A DNA stretch of 64,000 nucleotides from Bos javanicus (taxonomy: Eukaryota > Chordata > Mammalia > Artiodactyla > Bovidae). Of the stretch, positions 48,001 through 58,242 are shown in pieces (position 1 is the first letter of the stretch; each line of letters begins with the position of its first letter). The position numbers and the translations under genes are program-made. Location: contig NC_083885.1 of NCBI RefSeq assembly GCF_032452875.1, positions 63,665,925-63,729,924 on the forward strand, in the 5' to 3' direction. The notes under the pieces are model-generated. The model had not been told where the DNA came from, searched no databases, and worked only from the letters and a program-made list of their open reading frames with translations.

Positions 48001-48019
48001 ATATAACTGTTAAAGGTAA

Positions 48020-48365
48020 AAATGTACAACCTTTCTGCCTGCTATTGAGATTGAGCCAAGAATGTTTACTATTACATTTCTATTCAGCAGGGTCCTGGAA
48101 GAAACAACCAATTAAATAATAAAGTTAAAAAAAAAAAAAAAAATAGGCACAGAGGGATGGAGTAAAACTGTATTGCTAAAAAAAAAAAAAAAACCACCAA
48201 AAAACTGTATTGTTCACAGATTACAAAACTGTGTGCATGGAAAATCCAAATAAGAATCTATTTTTCTGATTTGAAAAGGATCTATCTGATATCATTGAGT
48301 TTACTCAATATATAAAAATCAAGTGCATTTCAGACTTCCAGTGTTAGACCAGGAGGAAATTGAGC
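48020..48365 (+). mobile_element. L1 ORF2 relic
   Basis: Blocks such as AAAACTGTATTGTTCACAGA and GCATGGAAAATCCAAATAAGAATC follow L1 ORF2. It contains two A runs. Confidence 0.5.
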
Positions 48366-48432
48366 TTTGTTTCCTTAACCCCCACCAGGCACAGTTAAGC
48401 TCCTGGACGTTACATATACAATCACAAGAATA

Positions 48433-48738
48433 CAGGCATGCCTCCTTTTACTGTGCTTCCCAGATAATCTGAGTTTTTACAACTTGAAGGTTTGTGGCAA
48501 CCCGCATCAGGCAAGCCTATCAGTGCCATTTCCCCACTAGCATTGTTTTTTAATTGAAGTGTCTACTTTGTTGCATCAGGCATAATGCTCCTGCAGACCT
48601 ACAGACCACAGTATAGTGTGAACGTAACTTTGATAGAGACTGGGAGCACAGAAGAGTTTCCGTAACTCATTTTGCTGTGATATCTGCTTTGTTGCCGTGG
48701 TCTCCAACTGAGCCCACAACATCTCTGGGGTCTGCCTG
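48433..48738 (+). mobile_element. Tigger-like DNA transposon remnant (MITE-size)
   Basis: The left end CAGGCATGCCTCC and the right end GGGGTCTGCCTG form terminal inverted repeats like those of Tigger/pogo elements; the inner block AACTTGAAGGTTTGTGGCAA also matches that family. TA dinucleotides flank it (48431-48432, 48739-48740), the target site of this superfamily. The transposase part is deleted. Confidence 0.75.
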
Positions 48739-48994
48739 TACTCTGAAGAGTGGAGGGAAGGCAGCAGACGGACGAAGAGTGGTAAGACCCCAGGAGTGAA
48801 ACGGTGCGTATCAAAGGGGACCGGGTAGGGTACCTGGACTGCCCCACCCACCAGGCAGGAATGTCATACCCCAGCAATGCGTCAGGCAAGCCCTTTATAA
48901 CAAAAGACCCAGACCTTCACAACATAATATCCAAAATGTCCAGGTCTCAATTTGAAAACTCATTCATCAACACAAGAACCAGGAAAATCTCATC

Positions 48995-49217
48995 TTGAGT
49001 ACTTTGGCCACCTGATGAGAAGAGCCAACACACTAGAAAAGACCCTGATGGTGGGAAAGATTGAGGGCAGGAGAAGGGGTCGACAGAGGATGAGATGGTT
49101 GGATGGCATCACCAACTCGATGGACATAACTCTGGGAGATAGTGAAGGACAGGGGAGCCTGGCATGCTGCAGTCCATGGGGTTGCAAAGCGTTGGACACA
49201 ACTGAGTGACTGAACAA
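48995..49217 (+). mobile_element. 5'-truncated BovB fragment
   Basis: The last part of the BovB ORF and 3' end (TACTTTGGCCACCTGATGAG through GGACACAACTGAGTGACTGAAC). Confidence 0.8.
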
Positions 49218-49904
49218 CAGCTGCTAACCCTGAGATGACAGAGGTGTTGAAATTATCTCACAAGCACTGTAAAACAGTCATGATAAAAAATGCTCTGAGG
49301 AGCAATTATACATATACTTAAAGTAAATCTAAAAAAGCTAGACAGTCTCAGCAAAGAAACAGAAGATACAAAAGAACTCAGTGGATATTTCAGATCTGAA
49401 AGACACAACAATTAAAACAGAAGCTCCCGTGGATGAATGGGCTCAACAGCAGAAAGGAGGTGACTGGGGACAGGGGACGGAAGAGGCAGCAACAGCAACA
49501 CCAGTCTGAACACCAGGAAGCACAGATTCTGGAAAGGCATGGGAACAGAGTCTCAACAGTCTCCGATCCCACGGATCGGGGATCAGTCTCTGATTCCTAG
49601 AAGGAGAAGAGAGAGAGGATGAGACTGGAAAGCAATTCAAGAAACAGTGGCTGGAATTTCCCCAAACTTGGCAGAAGTCATAAATCTACAGATTCATGAA
49701 ACTCAGAAAAACCCAAACAGGATGAGCCCCAGAAATCCATGCCAAGATGCATCACAAACCAACAAAAGAGGAAGACGCTCCCTGGACGCGGGGAGACCGA
49801 AGTGCCGCCTACTCACATGATGGTGCACTTATCAGAACCTCAAGGGCAGGAAGGAAATGGTGCAACAGCTTCAAGAGCTGAAAGAAAACCGCCGATCCCG
49901 ATTC

Positions 49905-50022
49905 TATAGCCGTGTCCACCTCTCGGCGACCCCATGGACTGTAGTCCGCCGGGCTCCTCTGTCCATGGGATTTCCAGGCAAGAATCCTGGAGTGGGTTAC
50001 CATTTCCTCCTCCATTCCTTCA
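49905..50022 (-). mobile_element. Bov-tA SINE fragment
   Basis: The BovB-derived half of a Bov-tA, minus strand (GTGGACACGGCTATAGAATCG end). Confidence 0.7.
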
Positions 50023-50418
50023 GAAATGAAGGGAAGGGTGGAAGACACTCTCAGGTACGGGGAAACTGACAGGACCCTCACAAACACGCCTGGCCTAGAT
50101 CAGTGGCCAAGGGAAGTTCTGGTCCCAGAAACGGGAGGAATCTTGGGACATCTGGAAGCAAGAAAGAATGGGGAAACAGAAATGTGGGCGGGAGGACAGC
50201 AGGCCCGCCCAGCCCCGTTAGCTCTCCTCCCTGGGCACTAGGCTCACATTTTGTGGGCAAAAACCAAGTCACACTCGTTGTCACCCAATGATAGTGTCAT
50301 CTTGCGTTTATCTACTAGTGTTTTAAGAAATGTTGATAAATGAGCATTGTGTTTCAATTCCTGGAGCCTGTACGGGGATGGGAGATGTTTGAATTCCATG
50401 TAGTATAAAGAACGTATG

Positions 50419-50750
50419 CGGGTTTCCCTGGTGGCTCACTGGTAAAGAATCCGCCTGCCAATGCAGGAGACACAGGTTCAATCCCTGGTCTGGGAAGATC
50501 CCATGTGCCACGGAGCAACCGAGCCCGGGTGCCGCAACTACAGAGCCTGCGCCCGAGAGCCCGGGGAGCCACAGCTACTGAAGCGCGTGCCGGAGAGCCT
50601 GTGCTCTCAGCGAGAGAGGCCACCGCGGTGAGAAACCTGCGCACCATAACTAGAGGGGAGCCCCCGCTCACCACAGCTACAGAGAAGCCCGTGCGGCAAT
50701 GAAGACCCAGCACAGCCAGAAATAAACAAAGAATTAAAAAAAAAAAAAAA
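50419..50750 (+). mobile_element. tRNA-Glu-derived SINE with poly(A) tail
   Basis: Full-length: GGGTTTCCCTGGTGGCTCAC head, GGTTCAATCCC box, ending AATAAACAAAGAATT and about 18 A residues. Confidence 0.85.
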
Positions 50751-50954
50751 AAGTATGGAACACTCAGGACAATCAGACACACTCAGAGAAGCCACACCCT
50801 CACAGTAAGGCCAAATGAACTCTAGAATATCCCCAGAGGTTGTTTTTAAGCCTTGAAAGGATAAGCTGAACTAGTCATTTTATCAACCTCCAAAACATAG
50901 TTTCACTTTAAAGACAGGAAGCAGAATCTGTATACTCAACAGCATAACTTCGGG

Positions 50955-51070
50955 GACTTCCCTGGCAGTCCAAGGGTTAGGACTCTGTCCTTTCACAGCC
51001 AAGGGCGTGAGTTCACTCCCTGCTCGGGAACAAAGTTCCTGCAAGCTGACTGGCTCGAACGAAAAAACGA
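50955..51070 (+). mobile_element. tRNA-derived SINE fragment
   Basis: GGGGACTTCCCTGGCAGTCC head and GAGTTCACTCCC box, short body. Confidence 0.7.
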
Positions 51071-52030
51071 AAAACTGTCCTATCACAGAGCGCATAGGCA
51101 GTCAAAAGCAACGCTGCAGTCAGGTGGAGTGGCAGGGGTCAGCGCTGCCCGAGAAGACTTCGGTGGGTAGTGGGGCTGATGCTCAGCACCCAGCCTGGCC
51201 TCTGCAGACCTGACGGATGAAGGTTGGTTGGCAGGCCTCAGACTTCACCCACGTTAGCTCCTGTCACAGCTGCTGTGTGGAAAGGGTACTTCCCGAAAAA
51301 CAGAATTAGGCAGCCTTGGCTCACTTTTACGCAGCTGTGGATCTGGTAACTAAGAAGCAGTTCGTGTTCACCTAGGCTGGACTGCAGTTCACGTCCACAC
51401 TTTGCTGGAGGCAAATTAATTCTCCCCGCCTCGCAGCACAGTCCAAAGGGGCCCCCAGCTCCCTGACATGGGGCAGAACATCCCATCTGTCTGCAGTGTC
51501 AATGACGTCTTGTTAACTGGACCTCCTGGCTAGGGGGCGGCGAGCACTCTGGCGACCCTGGTATACACTACGAAAGGTGGGAGTTGTCGTTTTGTTTCTG
51601 CTTTTTAAGAAAAAAGAAATTCAGTGATCCAGAGCGTCCCAAAGCAGGGAGGTTAACAGAGGTCCTGTTCTCGGAGGCTGTCCAGACACTCCGTGTAGTA
51701 AGCCATGGGCCACTGCACCTTGTAACACTTAACCCTGAGAGAGAGGCACGGTTCTGGGTGGGCATCCTCGACTTGCAGAAGCAGCATATGTCATCCTTGG
51801 GAAAACAAGTGACTTCTCACGTGACTGAGAAGCTGGTGGACCTGAGTGGAGCCCCAAGGCAGGGTTCTGCAGTAGCTTCAGTCCTGGGACCCCCATATCC
51901 GGGTGTAGTGGAGGCTGCATGAATTCTCGGCGAGCCCCAGCAACAGAGGTGAGGTTTAGTCCTATGGGCTCATGCCATCACACCCACCATCTGCAACTGA
52001 GAGCCAGAGGCTACTTAAAGAACGGCCCCT
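51071..52030. other. No recognised gene or repeat
   Basis: About 1 kb, the largest stretch in the right part that I cannot assign. A 112-codon + frame at 51584-51922 has no domain I recognise; no splice signals or poly(A) signal make it convincing. Confidence 0.4.
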
Positions 52031-52255
52031 GGGGCTTCCCAGATGGCTCAGTGGTAAAGAATACGCCTGCCGATGCAGGAGATGCAAGACTTCCATGTTC
52101 CATCCTTGGGTCGGGAAGATCCCCTGCAGCAGGAAATGGCAGCCCACTCCAGTGTTCTTGCCTGGAGAATCCCATGCACAGAGGAACCTGGTGGGCTATA
52201 GTCCAGGGAGTCGCAAAAGAGTCAGACACAACTTAGCGACTAAGCACCAACAAAC
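52031..52255 (+). mobile_element. Bov-tA SINE
   Basis: GGGGCTTCCCAGATGGCTCAG head with the BovB-type end GAGTCAGACACAACTTAGCG. Confidence 0.85.
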
Positions 52256-52401
52256 ACAGATCCCAGATGCTCTCAATCTGATTAAAGAGGTCCCCTTCCC
52301 TTCCTACATAGCTGGGCATTTTATTAATTTTATCAAATGGTTCTGATGCCCAAACTTATGTATGTGCGTGTTCTTTATTAGTCTATTAACATGGTGCATG
52401 A

Positions 52402-52545
52402 ACCCTGCTGCTGCTGCTGCTGCTAAGTCGCTTCAGTGGTGTCTGACTCTGTGCGACCCCATAGACAGCCGCCCACCAGGCTCTTCCTTCCATGGGATTT
52501 TCCAGGCAAGAGTACTGGAGTGGGGTGCCATTGCCTTCTCCGGGA
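52402..52545 (-). mobile_element. Bov-tA SINE fragment
   Basis: A CTG run (CTGCTGCTGCTGCTGC) then the BovB-derived part of the SINE, inside the old L1. Confidence 0.75.
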
Positions 52546-53078
52546 TGAACCCTACTGGTTTTCAAACACTGAACCAGCCCAGCATCTGATGGGAAACCAC
52601 ACTTAGTTGTGGTGTGCTATCCTTTTCAGACTTGCTTGGCTTTCATTTATCAATATTCTGGTGAGAATTTCTGTATCTGTCTTCCTGCGGTGTACTGTCT
52701 GCAACTCTCTTTCCTTTTCCTGACTTGAGTCTGGAGTAACACTTAACCTCTTAAAACTGCTGCCCAGTGTTTTCTTTCCCTTCTGTTTTCTGGACGAGAT
52801 TGTATAAAATTGTATTATTTCTTCCCTAAACGTTTAGTAGTACATGCCAGGGAACCCATTCTGCCTCGGAGTCTTTCTTCTTTGTTGGAAAGTTACCACA
52901 AATTCAATTTCTTTAATATTTTTTAAGGAATATTCAGATTGTTTCCTCTCAAGTGAGTTTTGGCAGCCTGTGTCTCTCGAGAGTTGCCAAGATTATGGGC
53001 ACAGAACTGTTCGTTATTTTCTTCTTATGATCCTATTTATGTCAGTGGGGTCTCTAGGGATAATCTGTCATTCATCAG

Positions 53079-55290
53079 GTTGATTATATTCTTTGCAGCC
53101 AAAGATGGAGAAGCTCTATACAGTCAGCAAAAACAAGACCAGGAGCTGACTGTGGCTCAGATCATGAACTTCTTATTGCCAAATTCAGACTTAAATTGAA
53201 GAAATTAGGGAAAACCACTAGACCATTCAGGTATGACCTAAATAAAATCCCTTATGATTATACAGTGGAAGTGAGAAGTAGATTTAAGGGACTAGATTTG
53301 ATAGACAGAGTGCCTGATGAGCTATGGAATGAGGTTCGTGACATTGTACAGGAGACAGGGATCAAGACCATTCCCATGGAAAAGAAAGGCAAAAAAGCAA
53401 AATGGCTGTCTGGGGAGGCCTTACAAATAGCTGTGAAAAGAAGAGAAGTAAAAAGCAAAGGAGAAAAGGAAAGATATAAACATCTGAATGCAGAGTTCCA
53501 AAGAATAGCAAGAAGAGATAAGAAAGCCTTCTTCAGCGATCAATGCAAAGAAATAGAGGAAAACAACAGAATGGGAAAGACTAGAGATCTCTTCAAGAAA
53601 ATTAGAGATACCAGAGGAACATTTCATGCAAAGATGGGCTCAATAAAAGACAGAAATGGTATGGACCTAACAGAAGCAGAAGATATTAAGAAGAGATGGC
53701 AAGAATACACAGAAGAACTGTACAAAAAAGATCTTCACGACCCAGATAATCACGATGGTGTGATCACTGACCTAGAGCCAGACATCCTGGAATATGAAGT
53801 CAAGTGGGCCTTAGAAAGCATCACTTTGAATGAAGCTAGTGGAGGTGATGGAATTCCAGTTGAGCTATTCCAAATCCTGAAAGATGATGCTGTGAAAGTG
53901 CGGCACTCAATATGCCAGCAAAGTTGGAAAACTCAGCAGTGGCCACAGGACTGGAAAAGGTCAGTTTTCATTCCAATCCCAAAGAAAAGCAATGTCAAAG
54001 AATACTCAAACTACCGCACAATTGCACTCATCTCACAAGCTAGTAAAGTAATGCTTAAAATTCTCCAAGCCAGGCTTCAGCAATATGTGAACCGTGAACT
54101 TCCTGATGTTCAAGCTGGTTTTAGAAAAGGCAGAGGAATCAGAGATCAAATTGCCAACATCTGCTGGATCATCGAAAAAGCAAGAGAGTTCCAGAAAAAC
54201 ATCTATTTCTGCTTTATTGACTATGCCAAAGCCTTTGACTGTGTGGATCACAATAAACTGTGGACAATTCTGAAAGAGATAGGAATACCAGACCACCTGA
54301 TCTGCCTCTTGAGAAATTTGTATGCAGGTCAGGAAGCAACAGTTAGAACTGGACATGGAACAACAGACTGGTTCCAAATAGGAAAAGGAGTACGTCAAGG
54401 CTGTATATTGTCACCCTGCTTATTTAACTTATATGCAGAGTACATCATGAGAAATGCTGGACTGGAAGAAACACAAACTGGAATCAAGATTGCTGGGAGA
54501 AATTTCAATAACCTCAGATATGCAGATGACACCACCTTTATGGCAGAAAGTGAAGAGGAACTAAAAAGTCTCTTGATGAAGGTGAAAGTTGAGAGTGAAA
54601 AAGTTGGCTTAAAGGTCAACATTCAGAAAACGAAGATCATGGCATCCGGTCCCACCACTTCATGGGAAATAGATGGGGAAACAGTGTCAGACTTTATTTT
54701 TCTGGGCTCCAAAATCACTGCAGATGGTGACTGCAGCCATGAAAGTAAAAGACGCTTACACCTTGGAAGGAAAGTTATGACCAACCTAGATAGAATATTC
54801 AAAAGCAGAGACATTACTTTGCCAACAAAGGTTCGTCTAGTCAAGGCTATGGTTTTTCCTGTGGTCATGTATGGATGTGAGAGTTGGACTGTGAAGAAGG
54901 CTGAGCGCCGAAGAATTGATGCTTTTGAACTGTGGTGTTGGAGAAGACTCTTGAGAGTCCCTTGGACTGCAAGGAGATCCAACCAGTCCATTCTGAAGGA
55001 GATCAGCCCTGGGATTTCTTTGGAAGGAATGATGCTAAAGCTGAAACTCCAATACTTTGGCCACCTCATGCGAAGAGTTGACTCATTGGAAAAGACTCTG
55101 ATGCTGGGAGGGATTAGGGGCAGGAGGAGAAGGGGACGACAGAGGATGAGATGGCTGGATGGCATCACTGACTCGATGGACGTGAGTCTGAATGAACTCC
55201 AGGAGTTGGTGATGGACAGGGAGGCCTGGTGTGCTGCGGTTCATGGGGTCGCAAAGAGTCGGACACAACTGAGCTACTGATCTGATCTGA
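53079..55290 (+). mobile_element. BovB LINE, 5'-truncated, open ORF
   Basis: It starts inside the endonuclease domain and runs to the BovB 3' end (ACTGATCTGATCTGATCTGA). It is inserted in the old minus-strand L1. The missing 5' part (about 0.9 kb compared with the copy at 58243-62137) removes most of the endonuclease. Confidence 0.92.
53082..55280 (+). CDS. BovB ORF fragment: endonuclease end and reverse transcriptase
   Basis: About 732 codons stay open to the TGA at 55278-55280. The first 38 codons are the end of an APE-type endonuclease, including SDHELLIAK with the catalytic SDH. Then come the RT motifs: IPIPKK (about 53970), RKGRGIRDQ (about 54125), FIDYAKAFD (about 54215), QGCILSPCLFNLYAEY (about 54395) and the catalytic YADD at 54519-54530, followed by the C-terminal region with a CESW motif and the Arg-rich GRRRRGRQRMR. 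RTE-type RT copies RNA into DNA at the nick made by the endonuclease. With the endonuclease truncated and no promoter, the copy cannot move by itself. There is no evidence of host use; the open frame may only mean youth. Confidence 0.85.
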   Translation, partial: DYILCSQRWRSSIQSAKTRPGADCGSDHELLIAKFRLKLKKLGKTTRPFRYDLNKIPYDYTVEVRSRFKGLDLIDRVPDELWNEVRDIVQETGIKTIPMEKKGKKAKWLSGEALQIAVKRREVKSKGEKERYKHLNAEFQRIARRDKKAFFSDQCKEIEENNRMGKTRDLFKKIRDTRGTFHAKMGSIKDRNGMDLTEAEDIKKRWQEYTEELYKKDLHDPDNHDGVITDLEPDILEYEVKWALESITLNEASGGDGIPVELFQILKDDAVKVRHSICQQSWKTQQWPQDWKRSVFIPIPKKSNVKEYSNYRTIALISQASKVMLKILQARLQQYVNRELPDVQAGFRKGRGIRDQIANICWIIEKAREFQKNIYFCFIDYAKAFDCVDHNKLWTILKEIGIPDHLICLLRNLYAGQEATVRTGHGTTDWFQIGKGVRQGCILSPCLFNLYAEYIMRNAGLEETQTGIKIAGRNFNNLRYADDTTFMAESEEELKSLLMKVKVESEKVGLKVNIQKTKIMASGPTTSWEIDGETVSDFIFLGSKITADGDCSHESKRRLHLGRKVMTNLDRIFKSRDITLPTKVRLVKAMVFPVVMYGCESWTVKKAERRRIDAFELWCWRRLLRVPWTARRSNQSILKEISPGISLEGMMLKLKLQYFGHLMRRVDSLEKTLMLGGIRGRRRRGRQRMRWLDGITDSMDVSLNELQELVMDREAWCAAVHGVAKSRTQLSY

Positions 55291-55387
55291 TCTGATTGGC
55301 AAATGGTGTCTTCCTTCTTTCTTCCATGGTTTCTCTGACTAGTGGTTTGTCAATTTCACTGACCTTTCTAAAGAACTGGCCCTGGGT

Positions 55388-56461
55388 GCCGGGGTCCAGC
55401 CCCGGTGGATCCAGGGAATTCGAAGCGGGGACAGCGTCGGCGAGGATCAGGAAACAACTGCTTAATTAAACGTTAATTAAGGATATAAAGAGTAATAGAA
55501 TAAGGATAGCTCAGTGAGGAAATTCAGTGGAGAAAAGAGGCTGAATAATTCAGCCAGAAGGTAAGAGAAAGAACGACATGGTGAGACCAAGTTTCGGTGA
55601 ACAAGGCCCGCACTTTATTTTCCAAAGTAGTTTTTATACCTTAAGTTATGCATAGAGGATAATGGGGGAAGGGGTAGAGTCATGCAGCAAGCCAGGCTTT
55701 CTTCCTGCAAACTTATCATATGCAAAAGCTTAGGTGATTTGCATCATCTTCTGGCTCGGAGGCCTGTTAACATTTTAAGACCCTTTCTTCAGAAAACTTA
55801 TTTTTCTCTAAAGGTGATAAGTCAAGCGCCACCCTCTAAAGCATTAGATAAAGTTGCATTCCTACAGAGCAGAGGTGTGGTGGGCTATAACAAGAAAAAG
55901 AATTAACTCAAGGGTCCAAGGTTACAAACATTAAAGCTACTACTTACACCAATTATATTAATCAATACACTGCCAGGGACACAGCAGGTAAGGGATATTG
56001 AGACTTAGCAGCAAACATTGGCCCAACAAGTGAAAATCCCTTCACCAATACAATTTCTAATCAATCTTTTAACTGCTCAAAGGAATCTGTATTTAGACAG
56101 TTTAGAACATCTCATGCCTCTCACAGTTTGGAGGCTCTGAGCAATCACATGTGGCCGGAAAAACCTATTCAGGCAGGCTAGAGGACTTCCAAGGGAGTTT
56201 GTAGGTTGAAACACTGTCACACCCAGGAATTATTAACTGGAGCTGTAAGCTAACTCTTTTTCAGAGAGAGGTAGTGGGGGACAGCCCCCCATAAAGTCAG
56301 AGGTGTAGGTGAAAGCACAAAGCAGAAAGTAGGCAGACTCTGGTTTTGGGGGTAGATTGCTCGAGAATTTCCAGGGAGACTCCTGAGGCTTGATCCCGCC
56401 TTTGCGTATGCCAAGCCTCCTTCCTCATGACCTTTGCCAGGGGCGGAGCTCGCTCCCCGCA
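55388..56461 (-). mobile_element. Solo class II-type ERV LTR
   Basis: A 1074-bp element beginning TGCCGGGG and ending CCCCGCA on the + strand, with near-identical 6-bp flanks CCTGGG (55382-55387) and CTTGGG (56462-56467). The minus strand carries AATAAA (complement of 55614-55619) and a TATA-like stretch near 55630, so transcription would be leftward. There are no internal retroviral genes; a solo LTR from LTR-LTR recombination is likely. Confidence 0.8.
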
Positions 56462-56529
56462 CTTGGGTTCCATTCATTCCTATTATTGCTTTTCTGTTTT
56501 GTTTCATGGAGTTCTGCCCTTTACTGTTT

Positions 56530-56795
56530 TAAAGTATTATTTATTTCTTCATGGCTGTGCTGGGTCTGTGCTGCTGTGCGGGCTTTCTCCAGCTGCCGTG
56601 AGCAGGGCTGCTCTCTACTTGAGGTGCAAGGGCTTCTCCTCAAGGTGGCTCCTCTTGTTGCGGAGCAGGGGCGCCAGGGTGCACCGGCTCAGTTGCCCTG
56701 CGGCCTGTGGGGTCTTCCTGGACCAGGGATTGAACCTGTGTCCCCTGCATAAGCTGGTGGGTTCTTAACCACTGGACCACCAGGGAATCCTTTAT
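56530..56795 (-). mobile_element. tRNA-derived SINE
   Basis: Minus strand: GGATTCCCTGGTGGTCCAG head, with the box near 56730 (GGTTCAATCCC as complement), ending at the TTATTTATTTC tail. Confidence 0.75.
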
Positions 56796-57549
56796 TATTT
56801 ATTATGCTTACTTTGAGGTGAGTCTGCTCTTTTTCTGTGTCTTAAAATGGAAAGTTAGGTTCATGATTAGAAACCATTCTTTTTTAAAATGTGAACACTT
56901 GCTGCTCTCACCTGCCTTCTGAACACTGCTTCACCGGCATCCCACAGGCTACTGTACTTTCACTTTCATCCAGTTCAGAATATTTTTCCAATTTTCCTTG
57001 AGCTCCTCTTTGTGCTCTGAATTACTTAGAAGTGTGTTGTTTAATTCCCAAAGAGTTGAAGATTTTCCAGATAGCTTTCTGGTGATAGATTTTAACTTAA
57101 ATCCCAATAAGGTCAGAAGACAAGTCATGAGTGGCAGCAATTCTTTTAAATCTGCTAAGCTGTTTAACAACCAAGAATAAAGACTACCTTGGCCAATATT
57201 CCATGTACTCTTGAAAAAAAGTGCATTTGCAATATGGTTGAACGTGTTCTGTGTGCCAGTTAGGTCAAGTCAGCTGATACGATGGTTAAGGTTTTCTATA
57301 TCCTTGCCGACTGCCCATCTATTTACTTTTACTCTACCAAGAGAGGAGTACTGAGGTCCCTGACTATACCTGTTCACTCATCTATCTGTCTTTTCATTTC
57401 TGTCAGTTTCTGCTTTCAGTATTTTGAAGCTCTGCTGTGGTTTTGTGTGCAGACCTTTGGGATTACTATGTCTTCCTGATGAATTGACCTTTTTATCTTC
57501 ACCCCCAATAATCTTCTTGCTCTAAAGTCTCTGGTGTGTTTTATTGTAG

Positions 57550-58042
57550 TGTGTCACACAGCACAGCCACTGAGGAAGGTAATGCCACTTCCTTGCTGTC
57601 CCAAAGATATCCGAGCCCTGGTCCCGCAAACTATGGATATATTACCTTACATGGCAAAAGGGGCTCTGCAGACATGACTAAAGCAAGTATCTTGAGATAG
57701 GGACATTATTCTACATAATCTGGGGGAGGCCAGTGTGTTCACAAGGCTTCATAAGAGGGAGACGAGAGGGCAGAGTCAGGGGTAGGAAACTGACTGCAGA
57801 GGCTGGAGTGATGGAAGGAAGGGCCCACAAGCCAGGCACTGCAGGCCGACCCTGGAAGACGAGAGAGGCAAAGAACAGAGCCACTGAGAGCAACCAGCCC
57901 TGCAGACACCTCAGCTCTAGCCCGGTGCGGCTGGCTTTGTACTTGTGACCTCCAGAACAGGAAGATACCACATCTGTGTTGTTTAAAGCCCCTAAGTCCC
58001 AGGTGATTTGTTACACACCAGTGGGAAATTAAGGCAGCCACG
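57550..58042 (+). mobile_element. Old MLT/MaLR-like LTR repeat
   Basis: Blocks TATGGATATATTACCTTACATGGCAAAAGG, CTTCATAAGAGGGAG, TGACCTCCAGAACAG and GGTGATTTGTTACA match the order of an old mammalian LTR-type repeat that I know from memory; the exact family is not certain. It interrupts the minus-strand L1. Confidence 0.45.
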
Positions 58043-58242
58043 TAAGCTTTATTTTGATGAGTGTTTGCATAATACATGCTTTCATCCTGTTAACCTATTT
58101 ACACCACTGTATTAAGTGAAGCTCGTGAGGTTCACTTGCTGGGTCTTCCTTATTGTTAATCCAGTTTTACAATCGCTGCCACTTAATTGTATTTTTGCCA
58201 TTTATATTTAATGTAATTACTGACAAGGTTGTATTTAGGTTT

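Larger units (their letters stand above)
48885..50150 (+). mobile_element. Old L1 (L1M-type) 5' region relic
   Basis: L1 5' UTR/ORF1-like text such as AAAACAGTCATGATAAAAAATGC and GATCTGAAAGACACAAC, interrupted by a BovB fragment at 48995-49217 and a Bov-tA piece at 49905-50022. The family assignment is from memory of L1M consensus order. Confidence 0.45.

Noticed and set aside
50419..50750. tRNA genes in the SINE heads
   Set aside because: tRNA-Glu-derived promoters of SINEs; body and tail are SINE-like and no intact tRNA cloverleaf is expected.
51584..51922. 112-codon frame as a small gene
   Set aside because: No recognisable domain or homolog by eye and no supporting signals; left as unassigned sequence.
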